NCBI RefSeq assembly: GCF_019695415.1
Contig: NZ_JAIFKJ010000258.1
Coordinates: forward strand, 1 to 31,189
Direction: 5' to 3'
Source of the DNA: Thiohalocapsa sp.
GTDB taxonomy: Bacteria; Pseudomonadota; Gammaproteobacteria; Chromatiales; Chromatiaceae
Length of the DNA: 31,189 bases
Of this stretch, positions 1 through 7,788 are shown piece after piece; within the stretch, counting starts at the first letter, position 1, and each line of letters starts with the position of its first letter. Position numbers and translations under genes: made by a program. The notes under the pieces were generated by a model that made no database searches, had not been told where the DNA came from, and was given only the letters and a program-made list of their open reading frames with translations.

Positions 1-210
1 GAGGTCGGTGTCGCGCGGTTGGCCGGGGTGGGCACGGGCTGCGAGCTGGAGCGGTTTCGCGCCGTGGAGGATCGCCTGGGCCGGGAGCGCTTGGACGTGA
101 TCGGCATGCCCGGCTCAGAAAATGTCACTGACCCGGCGCTGACCCACTTCCTGGGGCAGGTGGCCCGCTCGCCGGAGGCCATCGTCCAGTACGAGTTCAT
201 GGAGGACTAT
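1..210 (+). pseudogene. BciB/FrhB-like fragment, left arm of an inverted repeat
   Basis: This is the internal part of a BciB-like protein (FrhB/FdhB family; 8-vinyl reductase of chlorophyll synthesis), read in frame from base 1 to about base 210. It aligns residue by residue with the minus-strand copy at 210-417. Shared landmarks are GTGC, the RAVEDRLG helix, IG.P.S.NVT and the EFM motif. The cysteine expected in IG.PCSDN, a likely iron-sulfur ligand, is glycine here (IGMPGSEN). The reading frame stays open to 303, but after about 210 it is only the complement of the other arm. The family normally continues for well over 100 residues with a C..C motif, and none of that is present. The 5' part lies outside the window. 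It could be a decayed paralogue or a chimeric contig end. Confidence 0.55.
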
Positions 211-417
211 AGCCTGCATGAACTCGGAGTGGACGATGGTCTTGGGCGAGCGGGACACCTGCTCCAGGAAGTAGGTCAGATCCGGGTAAGTGACATTGTC
301 TGAGCAGGGAATGCCGATGATGTCCAAGCGCTCCAGGCCCAGACGATCCTCCGCTGCGCGAAGCATGTGCACCTGGCAGCCGGTGCCGACCACGGCCAAG
401 CGCTTGACACCGGCCTC
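1..417. repeat. Large imperfect inverted repeat with almost no spacer
   Basis: The two arms (1-208 and 210-417) are reverse complements of each other, centred near base 209. Near the centre GAGTTCATG (193-201) mirrors CATGAACTC (217-225). By eye the arms are about 80 percent identical in DNA, and both encode the same segment of a BciB-like protein reading toward the centre. Because the arms differ by many codon-level changes, they are not one sequence simply folded back. The left arm is cut by the window edge, so its full length is unknown. Confidence 0.8.
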
Positions 418-954
418 GCGAACGGTATCCAGCAGGCCCAAGTTGGGCGACAGGCAGGGCTTGTTGCCCGCGGTCGCGAGTACCTCAGCCGGCGTGCGTG
501 CGAGCACGGGCTGTGGGGCGAAGCGTGTGCCGGGCATACTTGCCGCGGTGATGACGGCGTCGACCTCGCCGCGCGCCAGCAGCCGTGCCGCGAGGCTCGT
601 CACCATACCGGACCACTGCGCCCCGGCGACCGGCTTGCGCATCCGTGCCGCAAGCATCTCTCGGAAGACGCCGAAGCGCAGCTCGTCGCCGTCCCGACGG
701 TTGCGACCGAACAGGCGCTGCTCGATCGCCTCGGCCCGATTGCGCACAAAGACGCAGGCCTGCGCCATATCCCGCTTGAGCCAGGTGTCGCAGAGCCCGC
801 AGTCGCTGCACAGATTGGGCCGACCGGCCAGGCGCTCGTCGCGCGAGAGCAGTGTCGTCCGCCGCAGGCCCTTGGATGGCCCACCGAGTTGCTCGGGCTC
901 GGGCGTGGGCAGTGTCGCGCGGGCTACCGCGGCGGCGGCATGGTCCTGAGGCAT
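115..954 (-). pseudogene. bciB: Truncated 8-vinyl reductase BciB-like gene (N-terminal two thirds)
   Basis: BciB reduces the 8-vinyl group of divinyl (proto)chlorophyllide using ferredoxin and two 4Fe-4S clusters. From an ATG at 954 the product shows the N-terminal CSDCGLCDTW cluster motif, the F420-hydrogenase beta-type core with GTGCQV, and IGIPCSDNVT. It keeps family sequence as far as EFMQ near base 210. It then runs into the reverse complement of the plus-strand arm and stops at 115. The C-terminal section with the second conserved cysteine pair is missing, so the product should be inactive. GGAG lies 11 nt upstream of the ATG; earlier in-frame ATGs give a low-complexity extension unlike the family. 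The gene diverges from psiE. FrhB-family proteins with other roles exist, but the CSDCGLCDTW motif favours BciB. Confidence 0.6.
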
Positions 955-1138
955 ACTGGCGTGGGCTCCGGTCAGGTTGAGATGCTGGCGGGGGCAGACC
1001 GGGCCGGGCGGTGCGGCGCGAATGCCCCATGCACAGAGGCTAAACTGCCGCCCAAGGGGCATCAAGCCACTGCTGCAGCAAAACCGACGCCGCTGCACAT
1101 GCCGTGGTGTGGTCATGGTGCCCGCGTGGCGCCGGGGC

Positions 1139-1144
1139 TATCAT
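1139..1144 (+). promoter_or_regulatory. -10 element TATCAT just upstream of the psiE-like gene
   Basis: TATCAT ends 6 nt before the ATG at 1151, so transcription would begin at or very near the start codon. No Shine-Dalgarno sequence is visible, and no good -35 hexamer is found 16-18 nt upstream. The layout resembles that at 1685-1690 and would produce a leaderless transcript. Confidence 0.35.
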
Positions 1145-1150
1145 CCGCCT

Positions 1151-1591
1151 ATGGAAGGCGAAAGCAACAAGACCCAACGCCGCCTGATTGCGGTCGGCGA
1201 TCGCAGCATCTATGCCCTGGAGGTGCTCGGGCTTCTGCTCATCACCGTGGCGACGGTCATCGCCGCCGGCCAGGAAGTCGCGAAGATGGTGCAGGCCCGC
1301 GATGTGACGCTCGGGGACCTGCTGCTGCTCTTTATTTACCTGGAAGTGCTGACCATGGTGGGCATCTACCTGCGCTCGGGTGCACTGCCGGTGCGCATGC
1401 CGCTCTACATCGCCATCGTCGCACTCGCCCGTCACCTGATCCTGGATATGAAGTCCATGGGCGAGTGGGCCCTGATCGCCACCGCTGGCGCGGTGTTGAT
1501 TCTGGCGATCGCGGTACTGGCCTTGCGCTATGGACATGCGCACTTCCCCTATGGCCGGAGCGAGGACGGCAAAGACTTGCGCGAGGGCTGA
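1151..1591 (+). CDS. psiE: PsiE-family small integral membrane protein
   Basis: The 146-residue product matches the phosphate-starvation-inducible PsiE family, whose biochemical function is not established. Four hydrophobic helices are visible at roughly residues 20-42, 55-76, 82-101 and 106-127. The third carries the family-like charged PLYIAIVALARHLIL stretch, and a short polar tail ends in DGKDLREG. The length is normal for the family. The ATG at 1151 is preferred over the in-frame start at 977 because only the shorter product matches PsiE and the extra upstream residues look non-coding. No ribosome binding site is visible; a TATCAT box lies immediately upstream. It diverges from the broken bciB-like gene. 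No Pho-box-like repeat was recognised. Confidence 0.8.
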   Translation: MEGESNKTQRRLIAVGDRSIYALEVLGLLLITVATVIAAGQEVAKMVQARDVTLGDLLLLFIYLEVLTMVGIYLRSGALPVRMPLYIAIVALARHLILDMKSMGEWALIATAGAVLILAIAVLALRYGHAHFPYGRSEDGKDLREG

Positions 1592-1684
1592 CGGCGCCAA
1601 GCCTTGGGCGGCATCGCGCGCTTGCGGACCGTGCCGTGGATCCTTTGGCGAGTCTGCACGGTGCGCAGCCGCTCCGGGAAGCCG

Positions 1685-1690
1685 TATCAT
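1685..1690 (+). promoter_or_regulatory. -10 element TATCAT immediately upstream of the 51-aa ORF
   Basis: TATCAT is followed by 7 nt (CGGTGCC) and then the ATG at 1698. The arrangement closely matches that in front of the psiE-like gene, and again no clear Shine-Dalgarno sequence exists. It would drive the 51-aa ORF and the coupled xpaC-like gene. There is no convincing -35 hexamer. Confidence 0.35.
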
Positions 1691-1697
1691 CGGTGCC

Positions 1698-1853
1698 ATG
1701 AACAGCACCTCCGCCAAGCGATCCAGACGCCCCGATGCCGGACTGCCACAGGGGGCGGATGCCCCGCCCCGCCTGGGTAGCCGTGTGCTGGGCTGGACCT
1801 TGATGACCTTCAGTCTAGGGCTCGTGTCCTGCCAGTCTCTTTTCTACCTATGA
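1698..1853 (+). CDS. 51-aa hypothetical membrane peptide, coupled to the xpaC-like gene
   Basis: This small ORF has a basic, polar N-terminal half (about residues 1-31) and a C-terminal hydrophobic segment at about residues 32-51 with a single cysteine (LGLVSC). It therefore looks like a small one-helix membrane protein. I do not recognise a family. Its TGA overlaps the ATG of the next gene in ATGA, a usual sign of translational coupling, which is the main reason to treat it as real. A longer in-frame version from 1530 would overlap the psiE-like gene and is less likely. A TATCAT box sits 7 nt before the ATG. Confidence 0.5.
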   Translation: MNSTSAKRSRRPDAGLPQGADAPPRLGSRVLGWTLMTFSLGLVSCQSLFYL

Positions 1854-2854
1854 GCGAGGAGCGTCGCAATCGGCCCGCCGCCGAGGAGGAGCCCGCCGGC
1901 GCGCCCGCACGTCCGCGCGACCTCGGCCGCTTGTTGGACAAGGTGTCGGATCTGGATCTGCATCTGAACCTGCCCGCGTCCCGCCCCACGGATATGCCAC
2001 AGGCCCCAGCAGGCCAGACCGCAACCCGTGGCTCACGACGGCACTCCGGGCGCGGCCGTCGGCGCACGGGAGTGGTCGGCTTGTGGCTCCTGTCGGCGCC
2101 TTTGCTCATCTCGGCGGTCATGGCGCTGGCAGCCGGGCGCTTCGGCGGCTTTGTCGGTGATGCGCTGGGCTGGGGACTGGTGGCGCTCGGGGCGGTACTG
2201 ACGCGGCGCAGCGGCGAGGACGCCGGCCCCATGGAGCGGCGGTTCTCCCGCCGGCTGCGGTTGCCGCGCAAGAACCTCGGCGGCCTCGCCGTGGTTGCGG
2301 GTGTCATCGTCGCTGCGGTCCTGGGCGTTGGCCATGGGCTGCCTGTGGGTATTGCCTTCGGCGCCCTGGCGGCGCTCGCGTTCCATCTCATTTATCGCTT
2401 CGAGCCGATGACGGCGGGGGAGCGGCTCAGCGCCCGGGACCGGGAGTCCCGGCAGGTGGCGGAGGCACTCGCTGAGGCCGAGAACCGGCTCATCACCATC
2501 GAGCGGGCGGCCCATGCCGTTGGCAATCCGGAGCTCGAAGCGCGGCTCGGGCGCATCGCCGCCGAAGGCCGGGGAATCCTTGCTCAGATCGCAGAGCGGC
2601 CATCGGACCTACGCCGGGCGCGGCGCTTCCTGACCGTGTTCCTGGAGGGTGCGGAGCAGGTCTCCGACGGCTATGTGCGCGCCCACCGCCATGGCGACGC
2701 GCCAGAGCTGACACAGCGCTTTCGCAACGTGCTCATCACCATCGAGGAGCAGTTCCGCCGCCAGCGAGAGCGCCTGCGCAAGGCGGACGTGCTGGACCTC
2801 GATGTGCAGATCGAGGTGCTGAAGAAGCAGCTGGAGCAGGAAGGCATCCGCTGA
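1850..2854 (+). CDS. XpaC-like membrane protein (5-bromo-4-chloroindolyl phosphate hydrolysis family)
   Basis: The 334-residue protein has three regions. Residues 1-73 are polar, Arg/Pro-rich and probably cytoplasmic. Hydrophobic helices lie at about 75-97, 101-117, 143-162 and 164-183. A long charged helical C-terminus (about 190-334) has coiled-coil character and ends in an amphipathic EVLKKQLEQE segment. This layout and the C-terminal pattern fit the XpaC family (PF10112). In other bacteria that family often sits beside toxic-anion-resistance TelA genes, but no telA is nearby. The family name reflects a phenotype, and the enzymatic role is unproven. Translation probably couples to the 51-aa ORF through the ATGA overlap. 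Confidence 0.7.
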   Translation: MSEERRNRPAAEEEPAGAPARPRDLGRLLDKVSDLDLHLNLPASRPTDMPQAPAGQTATRGSRRHSGRGRRRTGVVGLWLLSAPLLISAVMALAAGRFGGFVGDALGWGLVALGAVLTRRSGEDAGPMERRFSRRLRLPRKNLGGLAVVAGVIVAAVLGVGHGLPVGIAFGALAALAFHLIYRFEPMTAGERLSARDRESRQVAEALAEAENRLITIERAAHAVGNPELEARLGRIAAEGRGILAQIAERPSDLRRARRFLTVFLEGAEQVSDGYVRAHRHGDAPELTQRFRNVLITIEEQFRRQRERLRKADVLDLDVQIEVLKKQLEQEGIR

Positions 2855-2857
2855 ACC

Positions 2858-2900
2858 CGAAAATCGACGGCACACAGGCTGTCGATTCGACCGATTTTCG
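2858..2900. terminator. Inverted repeats between convergent genes, possible weak terminator
   Basis: CGAAAATCG (2858-2866) pairs with CGATTTTCG (2892-2900). Within it AATCGAC (2862-2868) can instead pair with GTCGATT (2881-2887), so two overlapping hairpins compete. It begins 4 nt after the xpaC stop, in the gap before the convergent ATPase gene. No pure T-tract follows on either strand. The rest of 2901-2983 holds nothing recognisable. Confidence 0.35.
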
Positions 2901-2983
2901 AGGACAGTCTATGTGATTCGCCTCCTAGCCCAGCTGTCGACTGGCTTCTCCCGGGGTTATTTCTGGGCCTATGCGCGGATGGG

Positions 2984-4525
2984 CTACTCTTTGGCTGCGG
3001 GTTTGGAGGCAGGGATGGCCCGCTTGAAGCACCAGTCCTTGATGGCCTTGATCTGCTCGACCATGGTCCGCGACAGGGGGATGATGGCGACGACGTTGTT
3101 CACCACGTCGCGCTCGTTAAACAATCGGCCCTCCTGATAAGCGTCGATGCGGGCGGATTTCACTGCTTGCTCGATCTCCGCACCGCTCCATTCCTTGGTG
3201 CTCGCGGCGAGATAGCCCAAGTTGAACGCGTCCGGGTCGCCGCCGTTGGCCTGGATATGGATGCGGAAGATCTCCCTGCGCTCGTCCTTGTGCGGCAGAT
3301 CCAGGAAGAAGAGCTGGTCGAAGCGCCCCTTGCGCATGAGCTCTGCCGGCAGAGCCTGGATGCGGTTCGCGGTGGCGGCGACGAACACCCGCGGGTCCTT
3401 CTCCTGCAGCCAGGTGAGGAAGCTCGAAAAGATGTTCACGTTGCCGGCGCTGTGGGCGCCGCCGCCGTGGTCGTCGTAGCCGAAGGCGTTCTCGATCTCG
3501 TCCACCCAAAGCACGATGGGTGACACGTCCTCCGCCATGCGCGTGGCCTGCTCGAAGGCGTACTCCGGTGTGCCGAAGGTGCCGGAGAGCACAAGGCTCA
3601 TGTCCATGCGCACCAGCGGCAGCTGCCAGGCGGCGGCGATGGCCTTGGCCGCCATGCTCTTGCCGCAGCCGGAGACCCCCATAAAGAGCACGCCGCGGGG
3701 CAGGGGGATGCCGGCTTCGTAGGCCTTCTCGGAGAACAGATCCGCGCGTTTGGTGACCCACTCCTTGAGATTGTCGAGACCGCCGATGTCATCCAGACTT
3801 CGCTGGGGCGGGTAGAAGCGCAGGCAGCTCTCCTTGCGCAGCAGCTGGGATTTCTCCTCCTGAATCTCCGCGAGGGTCGTGTTCAGGTCCGTGCCCTCGC
3901 CGCGGAACAGGCGTGCCTGCAGATGCATGACCTCATTCAACGAGAGCCCGCGCATAGCGGCGGCGTAGCGGTACAGGTGCTCGCGCGGCGTATCTCCGGT
4001 ATTGGGTGCCGCTGCCAGGGTCTCGACGATCTCCTCCTCGGAAGGCAGGTCCATCTCGATTAGGAAGAGCTCCTTTTTCAGGATCTCCGGCAGGATGAGC
4101 TGTGGATAGCTGAAAAAGACATGGATGCTGCGGTTCTTCAGGCGATAGTAGAGATCCCGCACGGCTCGAACCAGGGCGGGATTGGCGTCGAACCAGACGG
4201 GCAAGTCCTTCATCAGGTACATGGCCGGCCGTTCGGATTCGGCAATGGCCCGCAGGGCGGCGATGGGATCGCGCAGGTCCGTGTCGTCGCTGGTGTCGGC
4301 TAGGGGTGCGGGCAGAGTGCCCGCCTGGTTGTCGTCGCCGCCATGGAAGCCGTCGTTGGCGCTCCAGACGATGAGATCACCAGCGCCGCTGTAATAGCTC
4401 TTAGCCACTGAGCGCAGCAGCCGCTCGATGCGCTCTTCCTCCCAGCCGATGACGTAGAACAGGGGATAACGCGAGCGCAGCCCGCGCGAGATCTTCTGCA
4501 CGGTCTTGCGGTTGAGGACGGCCAT
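2984..4525 (-). CDS. Ycf46-like AAA+ ATPase
   Basis: The 513-residue protein is a AAA family ATPase of the Ycf46 type known from cyanobacteria and plastids. Residues 1-230 form the family-specific N-terminal part with a degenerate ATPase-like fold. The AAA module follows: Walker A GVSGCGKS at 283-290, Walker B IVLWVDEIENA at about 337-347, sensor 1 ATANR at 384-388, and the MRKGRFDQ arginine-finger region at about 397-404. The lid helices follow and end near 490. All catalytic motifs are intact and the length is normal. In cyanobacteria Ycf46 has been linked to regulation of photosynthesis and inorganic carbon use; a similar role here is inference. The gene is monocistronic and convergent with the xpaC-like gene. 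The start ATG at 4525 directly precedes MAVLNRKTVQ, a typical N-terminus. Confidence 0.8.
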   Translation of the reverse strand: MAVLNRKTVQKISRGLRSRYPLFYVIGWEEERIERLLRSVAKSYYSGAGDLIVWSANDGFHGGDDNQAGTLPAPLADTSDDTDLRDPIAALRAIAESERPAMYLMKDLPVWFDANPALVRAVRDLYYRLKNRSIHVFFSYPQLILPEILKKELFLIEMDLPSEEEIVETLAAAPNTGDTPREHLYRYAAAMRGLSLNEVMHLQARLFRGEGTDLNTTLAEIQEEKSQLLRKESCLRFYPPQRSLDDIGGLDNLKEWVTKRADLFSEKAYEAGIPLPRGVLFMGVSGCGKSMAAKAIAAAWQLPLVRMDMSLVLSGTFGTPEYAFEQATRMAEDVSPIVLWVDEIENAFGYDDHGGGAHSAGNVNIFSSFLTWLQEKDPRVFVAATANRIQALPAELMRKGRFDQLFFLDLPHKDERREIFRIHIQANGGDPDAFNLGYLAASTKEWSGAEIEQAVKSARIDAYQEGRLFNERDVVNNVVAIIPLSRTMVEQIKAIKDWCFKRAIPASKPAAKE

Positions 4526-4716
4526 GGGTGTGGGTCAGAGGTACGGTTGAGAGCACTGCCTGACGCCTGAGCCTACGCTGCCGTTGCGGAGGCGTCCAGC
4601 ACTGCGCAGGTTACATCGTCGGCGCACCGCGGGGCTGCGCTGGCGCATCGCGTGCGTCGGCCGCCTCGGGTATCTTTAGTCTATCGATCAACCCGACAGA
4701 TCTTGTGGAGCCGAAG

Positions 4717-5532
4717 ATGGCAGAGATTCGCGTGGCGGTGGCGGGCGCCGGTGGACGCATGGGGCGCACCCTGGTGGGTGCCGTGCATCGGACCGATGGA
4801 CTCGTGGTGAGCGCCGCCACGGAACAGGCCGACAGCGGTCTGATCGGGCTGGATGCGGGGGAGCTCGCCGGCGTCGGCAAGCTCGGCGCCGCTCTTCGCC
4901 CCGATCTGGACGAGGTGCTCGGCGAGTTCGATGTGCTCATCGACTTCACGACGCCAGACGCCACCATGCACAACCTGGCGCTGTGCCGGGATGCACGCTG
5001 TCGGACCGTGATTGGTACCACCGGCCTCAGCCCGAGCCAGCGGGAGGCGTTGAGCGAGGCCGCAATCGACATTGCACTGGTTTACGCGCCCAATATGAGC
5101 GTGGGCGTCAACCTTTGCTTCAAGCTGCTCCAGACCGCCGCGAAGGTCATGGGCGACGATGTGGACATCGAGATCATCGAGGCCCATCACCGCCACAAGG
5201 TGGACGCACCCTCCGGCACAGCGCTGCGCATGGGCGAGGTCATCGCGGACGCCCTGGGCCGCAACTTGGACGACGTCGCCGTCTACGGCCGCCACGGTCA
5301 CACCGGCCCCAGGGAGCGCAGCACCATTGGCTTCGAGACCATCCGCGCCGGCGACACCGTCGGCGAGCACTCCGTGTGGTTCGCCGCCGACGGCGAGCGG
5401 GTGGAGATCAGCCACCGCGCCAGCAACCGCATGACCTTTGCCCGCGGTGCCGTGCGTGCGGCGCAGTGGATCGCGGGCCAGGAGCGGGGTCAGTTCGATA
5501 TGCAGGACGTCCTGGGGCTGCGGGAGCTGTAG
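4717..5532 (+). CDS. dapB: 4-hydroxy-tetrahydrodipicolinate reductase
   Basis: DapB reduces the DapA product with NAD(P)H in the lysine/meso-diaminopimelate pathway and is needed for cell wall and lysine synthesis. The 271-residue product starts with the dinucleotide-binding loop VAVAGAGGRMGR (about residues 6-17). It also has the catalytic HHRHK segment at 157-161 and the substrate loop APSGTA just after it. The motif NRMTFARGA marks the C-terminal end of the substrate domain. The ATG at 4717 is chosen over the GTG at 4705 because GGAG lies 6 nt upstream and the product begins exactly at the Rossmann strand. The common dnaJ-dapB-carAB arrangement is absent; dapB stands alone and is convergent with holC, with 5 nt between the stops. 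Confidence 0.93.
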   Translation: MAEIRVAVAGAGGRMGRTLVGAVHRTDGLVVSAATEQADSGLIGLDAGELAGVGKLGAALRPDLDEVLGEFDVLIDFTTPDATMHNLALCRDARCRTVIGTTGLSPSQREALSEAAIDIALVYAPNMSVGVNLCFKLLQTAAKVMGDDVDIEIIEAHHRHKVDAPSGTALRMGEVIADALGRNLDDVAVYGRHGHTGPRERSTIGFETIRAGDTVGEHSVWFAADGERVEISHRASNRMTFARGAVRAAQWIAGQERGQFDMQDVLGLREL

Positions 5533-5537
5533 TCACC

Positions 5538-5966
5538 TCATCGCACCTCGTGGTGCTTGAGCTCGTAGCCGCAGTCCTTGTAATACTTCCAGCGCGTCCG
5601 GCCGGCCTGGCGCACGGATGGATCATGATCGAGTGGCTCGCATAGGCGCTCGAAGCGGGCGAAGAATTCCGGCACCTCGGGGCTCAGGTTGATGAGCACC
5701 TGGTCCTCGGCGGCGGGCTCGCCGTTGCTGCTGATGAGCACCGGCGTGTAGCTGGGATCGGTCTCTCCGACGAGGCCATGCGGCAGGAAGCTGCCGTCCC
5801 GGAAGGTCCAGAGCAGGCGGTCTAGTTGCCGCGCGAGCTGCAGGTCGGGGCAGTGGATCAGGACTCGGCGACCGTCGCTGTAAGCGCGTTCGGCAATGCG
5901 GCAGACCAGGCCGGCCCGGTCGCCGCTTGCGCCCTCGGCGAGGACGTAGAAGTCGATGCGGGTCAC
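5538..5966 (-). CDS. holC: DNA polymerase III subunit chi
   Basis: The 142-residue product begins TRIDFYVL and contains the LIHCPDLQLARQLDRLLW segment and the SFLPHG turn typical of HolC. Chi binds psi in the clamp-loader complex and contacts the C-terminus of single-stranded DNA-binding protein at the replication fork. The length is normal. It lies downstream of pepA on the same strand, the classic gammaproteobacterial order, with a 120-nt spacer. No clear Shine-Dalgarno sequence precedes the ATG. Its 3' end meets dapB head-on. Confidence 0.9.
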   Translation of the reverse strand: MTRIDFYVLAEGASGDRAGLVCRIAERAYSDGRRVLIHCPDLQLARQLDRLLWTFRDGSFLPHGLVGETDPSYTPVLISSNGEPAAEDQVLINLSPEVPEFFARFERLCEPLDHDPSVRQAGRTRWKYYKDCGYELKHHEVR

Positions 5967-6064
5967 GGCACCGTCCGTTGTGCTGAGGCCTCACCGGACC
6001 AAGAGACGTCGAATTGCGTCATTGCCGAGCCTCGCGCTGTCGACACATCCTCTGCACATCCCCA

Positions 6065-6082
6065 TCGCGATCCCGATCGCGA
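6065..6082. repeat. 18-bp palindrome after pepA
   Basis: TCGCGATC-CC-GATCGCGA is a perfect 8-bp inverted repeat with a 2-nt centre, starting 5 bp past the pepA stop in the pepA-holC spacer. It has no T-tract, so it is not a classical intrinsic terminator. It could stabilise RNA, mark an mRNA processing point, or be a protein or methylation site. Confidence 0.4.
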
Positions 6083-6086
6083 CCTG

Positions 6087-7574
6087 CTACTCGCCCGTCT
6101 TGACCCCGCTGCGCCTTATCAAGAATTCGCTCAAGAGGGGCACCGGCCGACCGGTGGCGCCTTTCTCCTTGCCGCTGACCCAGGCGGTGCCGGCGATGTC
6201 GAGGTGTGCCCAGGGGTAGGCCTTGGTGAACCGGGACAGGAAGCAGGCGGCGGTCACTGCACCTGCCTCGCGTCCGCCGATATTGGCCATGTCGGCGAAG
6301 TTGCTGTCGAGCTGCTGCTGGTAGTCCTCCCACAAGGGCATGCGCCAGACCTTATCGTCAGCAGCCTCGCCGGCATCGGCGACCTCCTTGGCGAGCTTGT
6401 CGTCAGCTGTGAACAGGCCCGAGGGGTGTTTGCCCAGGGCGATGATGCAGGCACCGGTGAGGGTGGCCATATCCAGCACCACGGCAGGCTCGAAGCGCTC
6501 CACGTAACTGAGCGCGTCGCAAAGGATGAGCCGGCCCTCGGCGTCGGTGTTCAAGATCTCAATGGTTTGGCCGGACATGCTGGTGACGACGTCGCCGGGC
6601 TTGTTGGCCTCGCCGTCCGGCAGGTTTTCTGAGGCCGGCACCACGCCGATGAGGTTGATGGGCAGCCGCATGCGCACAGCGGCTAGGACAGCGCCGAAGA
6701 CGCTGGCGCCGCCGGCCATGTCGTACTTCATCTCGTCCATGTCGGCGGCGGGCTTGATGGAGATGCCCCCGGCGTCGAAGGTGAGGCCCTTGCCCACCAG
6801 GACCACCGGTTTGTCCTGGTCAGCAGCGCCGTTGTAGCGCATGACAATGAGCTTGGCGGGCTGGCGGCTGCCGCGGCTCACAGAGAGCAGCGCGCCCATG
6901 CTGAGCTCGGCCATGGCGTCCTCGTCCAGGATGTCCGTGGTCAGCGCGTCATATTCACCGGCGAGTCCCATGGCGCGCTCGGCGAGATAGGTGGGCGTGC
7001 AGATGTTGCCGGGCAAGTTGCCGAGCTCACGAGCGAGGGCGACGCCGTGGCCGATGGCATCGGCATGAGTGAGCGCGCGCTCGGCTGCGTCGCGCCGGGG
7101 CTTGTCCACCCAGAGGTCCAGGCGCTTCAGCAATACCGGCGCGTCGTCTTTGGGAGCCTTCGTCTGCTCGTAGCGATAGGCCGCGGCTGTGGCCTTGAGC
7201 GCTGCCGCACGCACGCCCGCGTAGTCGTCCAGGCCCTCGGGCAGGGCCAGCAGGGCCTGCGGCACACGCGCTTCGCCGAGCCGGGCGAAAGCCTTGCCAA
7301 GCGCCTTGGCGAGCGTGCCGCGGTCGCACTCCTTGCGCTTGCCGAGCCCCAGCAGCAGCAGCCGCTCGGCGACGATGCCCGGCATGTCGTAAGTCATGAG
7401 CCACCCCTTGCCGCCGTCCAGATCGCCTTTTCTCAGGAGCTTGGCGATGGCCCCGTCGGTGGCTCGATCCACGGCCTGCGCCGGGGCGGAGAGCTTATGC
7501 TTGTCGTAGACGCCGAGGATCAAACAGGGTGTCTTGGCCTTGGCGAGGTCGCCGCCGACGATCTTGAGCTCCAT
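6087..7574 (-). CDS. pepA: Cytosol (leucyl) aminopeptidase
   Basis: PepA is a hexameric two-metal M17 aminopeptidase that removes N-terminal residues and in some bacteria also binds DNA. The 495-residue product shows the metal and active-site residues: K262 and D267 in KGLTFDAGG, K274 and D285 in the IKP...KYDMAGG segment, and NTDAEGR at 342-348. The N-terminal non-catalytic domain covers about residues 1-165. The ATG at 7574 has GGAG 5 nt upstream, so it is preferred over the ATG nine codons earlier. It is transcribed away from lptG and toward holC. In most relatives the divergent neighbour is lptF; here lptF is missing from this site. Confidence 0.95.
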   Translation of the reverse strand: MELKIVGGDLAKAKTPCLILGVYDKHKLSAPAQAVDRATDGAIAKLLRKGDLDGGKGWLMTYDMPGIVAERLLLLGLGKRKECDRGTLAKALGKAFARLGEARVPQALLALPEGLDDYAGVRAAALKATAAAYRYEQTKAPKDDAPVLLKRLDLWVDKPRRDAAERALTHADAIGHGVALARELGNLPGNICTPTYLAERAMGLAGEYDALTTDILDEDAMAELSMGALLSVSRGSRQPAKLIVMRYNGAADQDKPVVLVGKGLTFDAGGISIKPAADMDEMKYDMAGGASVFGAVLAAVRMRLPINLIGVVPASENLPDGEANKPGDVVTSMSGQTIEILNTDAEGRLILCDALSYVERFEPAVVLDMATLTGACIIALGKHPSGLFTADDKLAKEVADAGEAADDKVWRMPLWEDYQQQLDSNFADMANIGGREAGAVTAACFLSRFTKAYPWAHLDIAGTAWVSGKEKGATGRPVPLLSEFLIRRSGVKTGE

Positions 7575-7788
7575 GGGGTCTCCTTCTGCGACAGGCTGCA
7601 TCTAGGGTGGACGGCGGCCGCCGCTGCCGACTCCGCACCGGCGGTGGGCTGTGCTAACGTCCGCGCCGCTGAGTCTACCGGAACCATGGGGGCCGCAGGA
7701 ACGAGATGCTTCGAAGCGAGCGCATGACAAGGGCGGCAGCCGGCGGCTGTGCTCATGCGGGTGCCTCAAAGCGGGGATACGCCGGGAT

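Noticed and set aside
290..949. Plus-strand ORFs opposite the bciB-like gene, including one of 444 codons running to 1701
   Set aside because: Their products are Arg/Ser/Ala-rich with no family pattern, and the opposite strand and the psiE frame carry recognisable proteins.
2913..3137. Short plus-strand ORF overlapping the 3' end of the Ycf46-like gene
   Set aside because: No ribosome binding site or family pattern; it is mostly the complement of the ATPase gene.
4681..5415. Long minus-strand ORF of 244 codons opposite dapB
   Set aside because: It is the high-GC mirror frame of a clear dapB gene.
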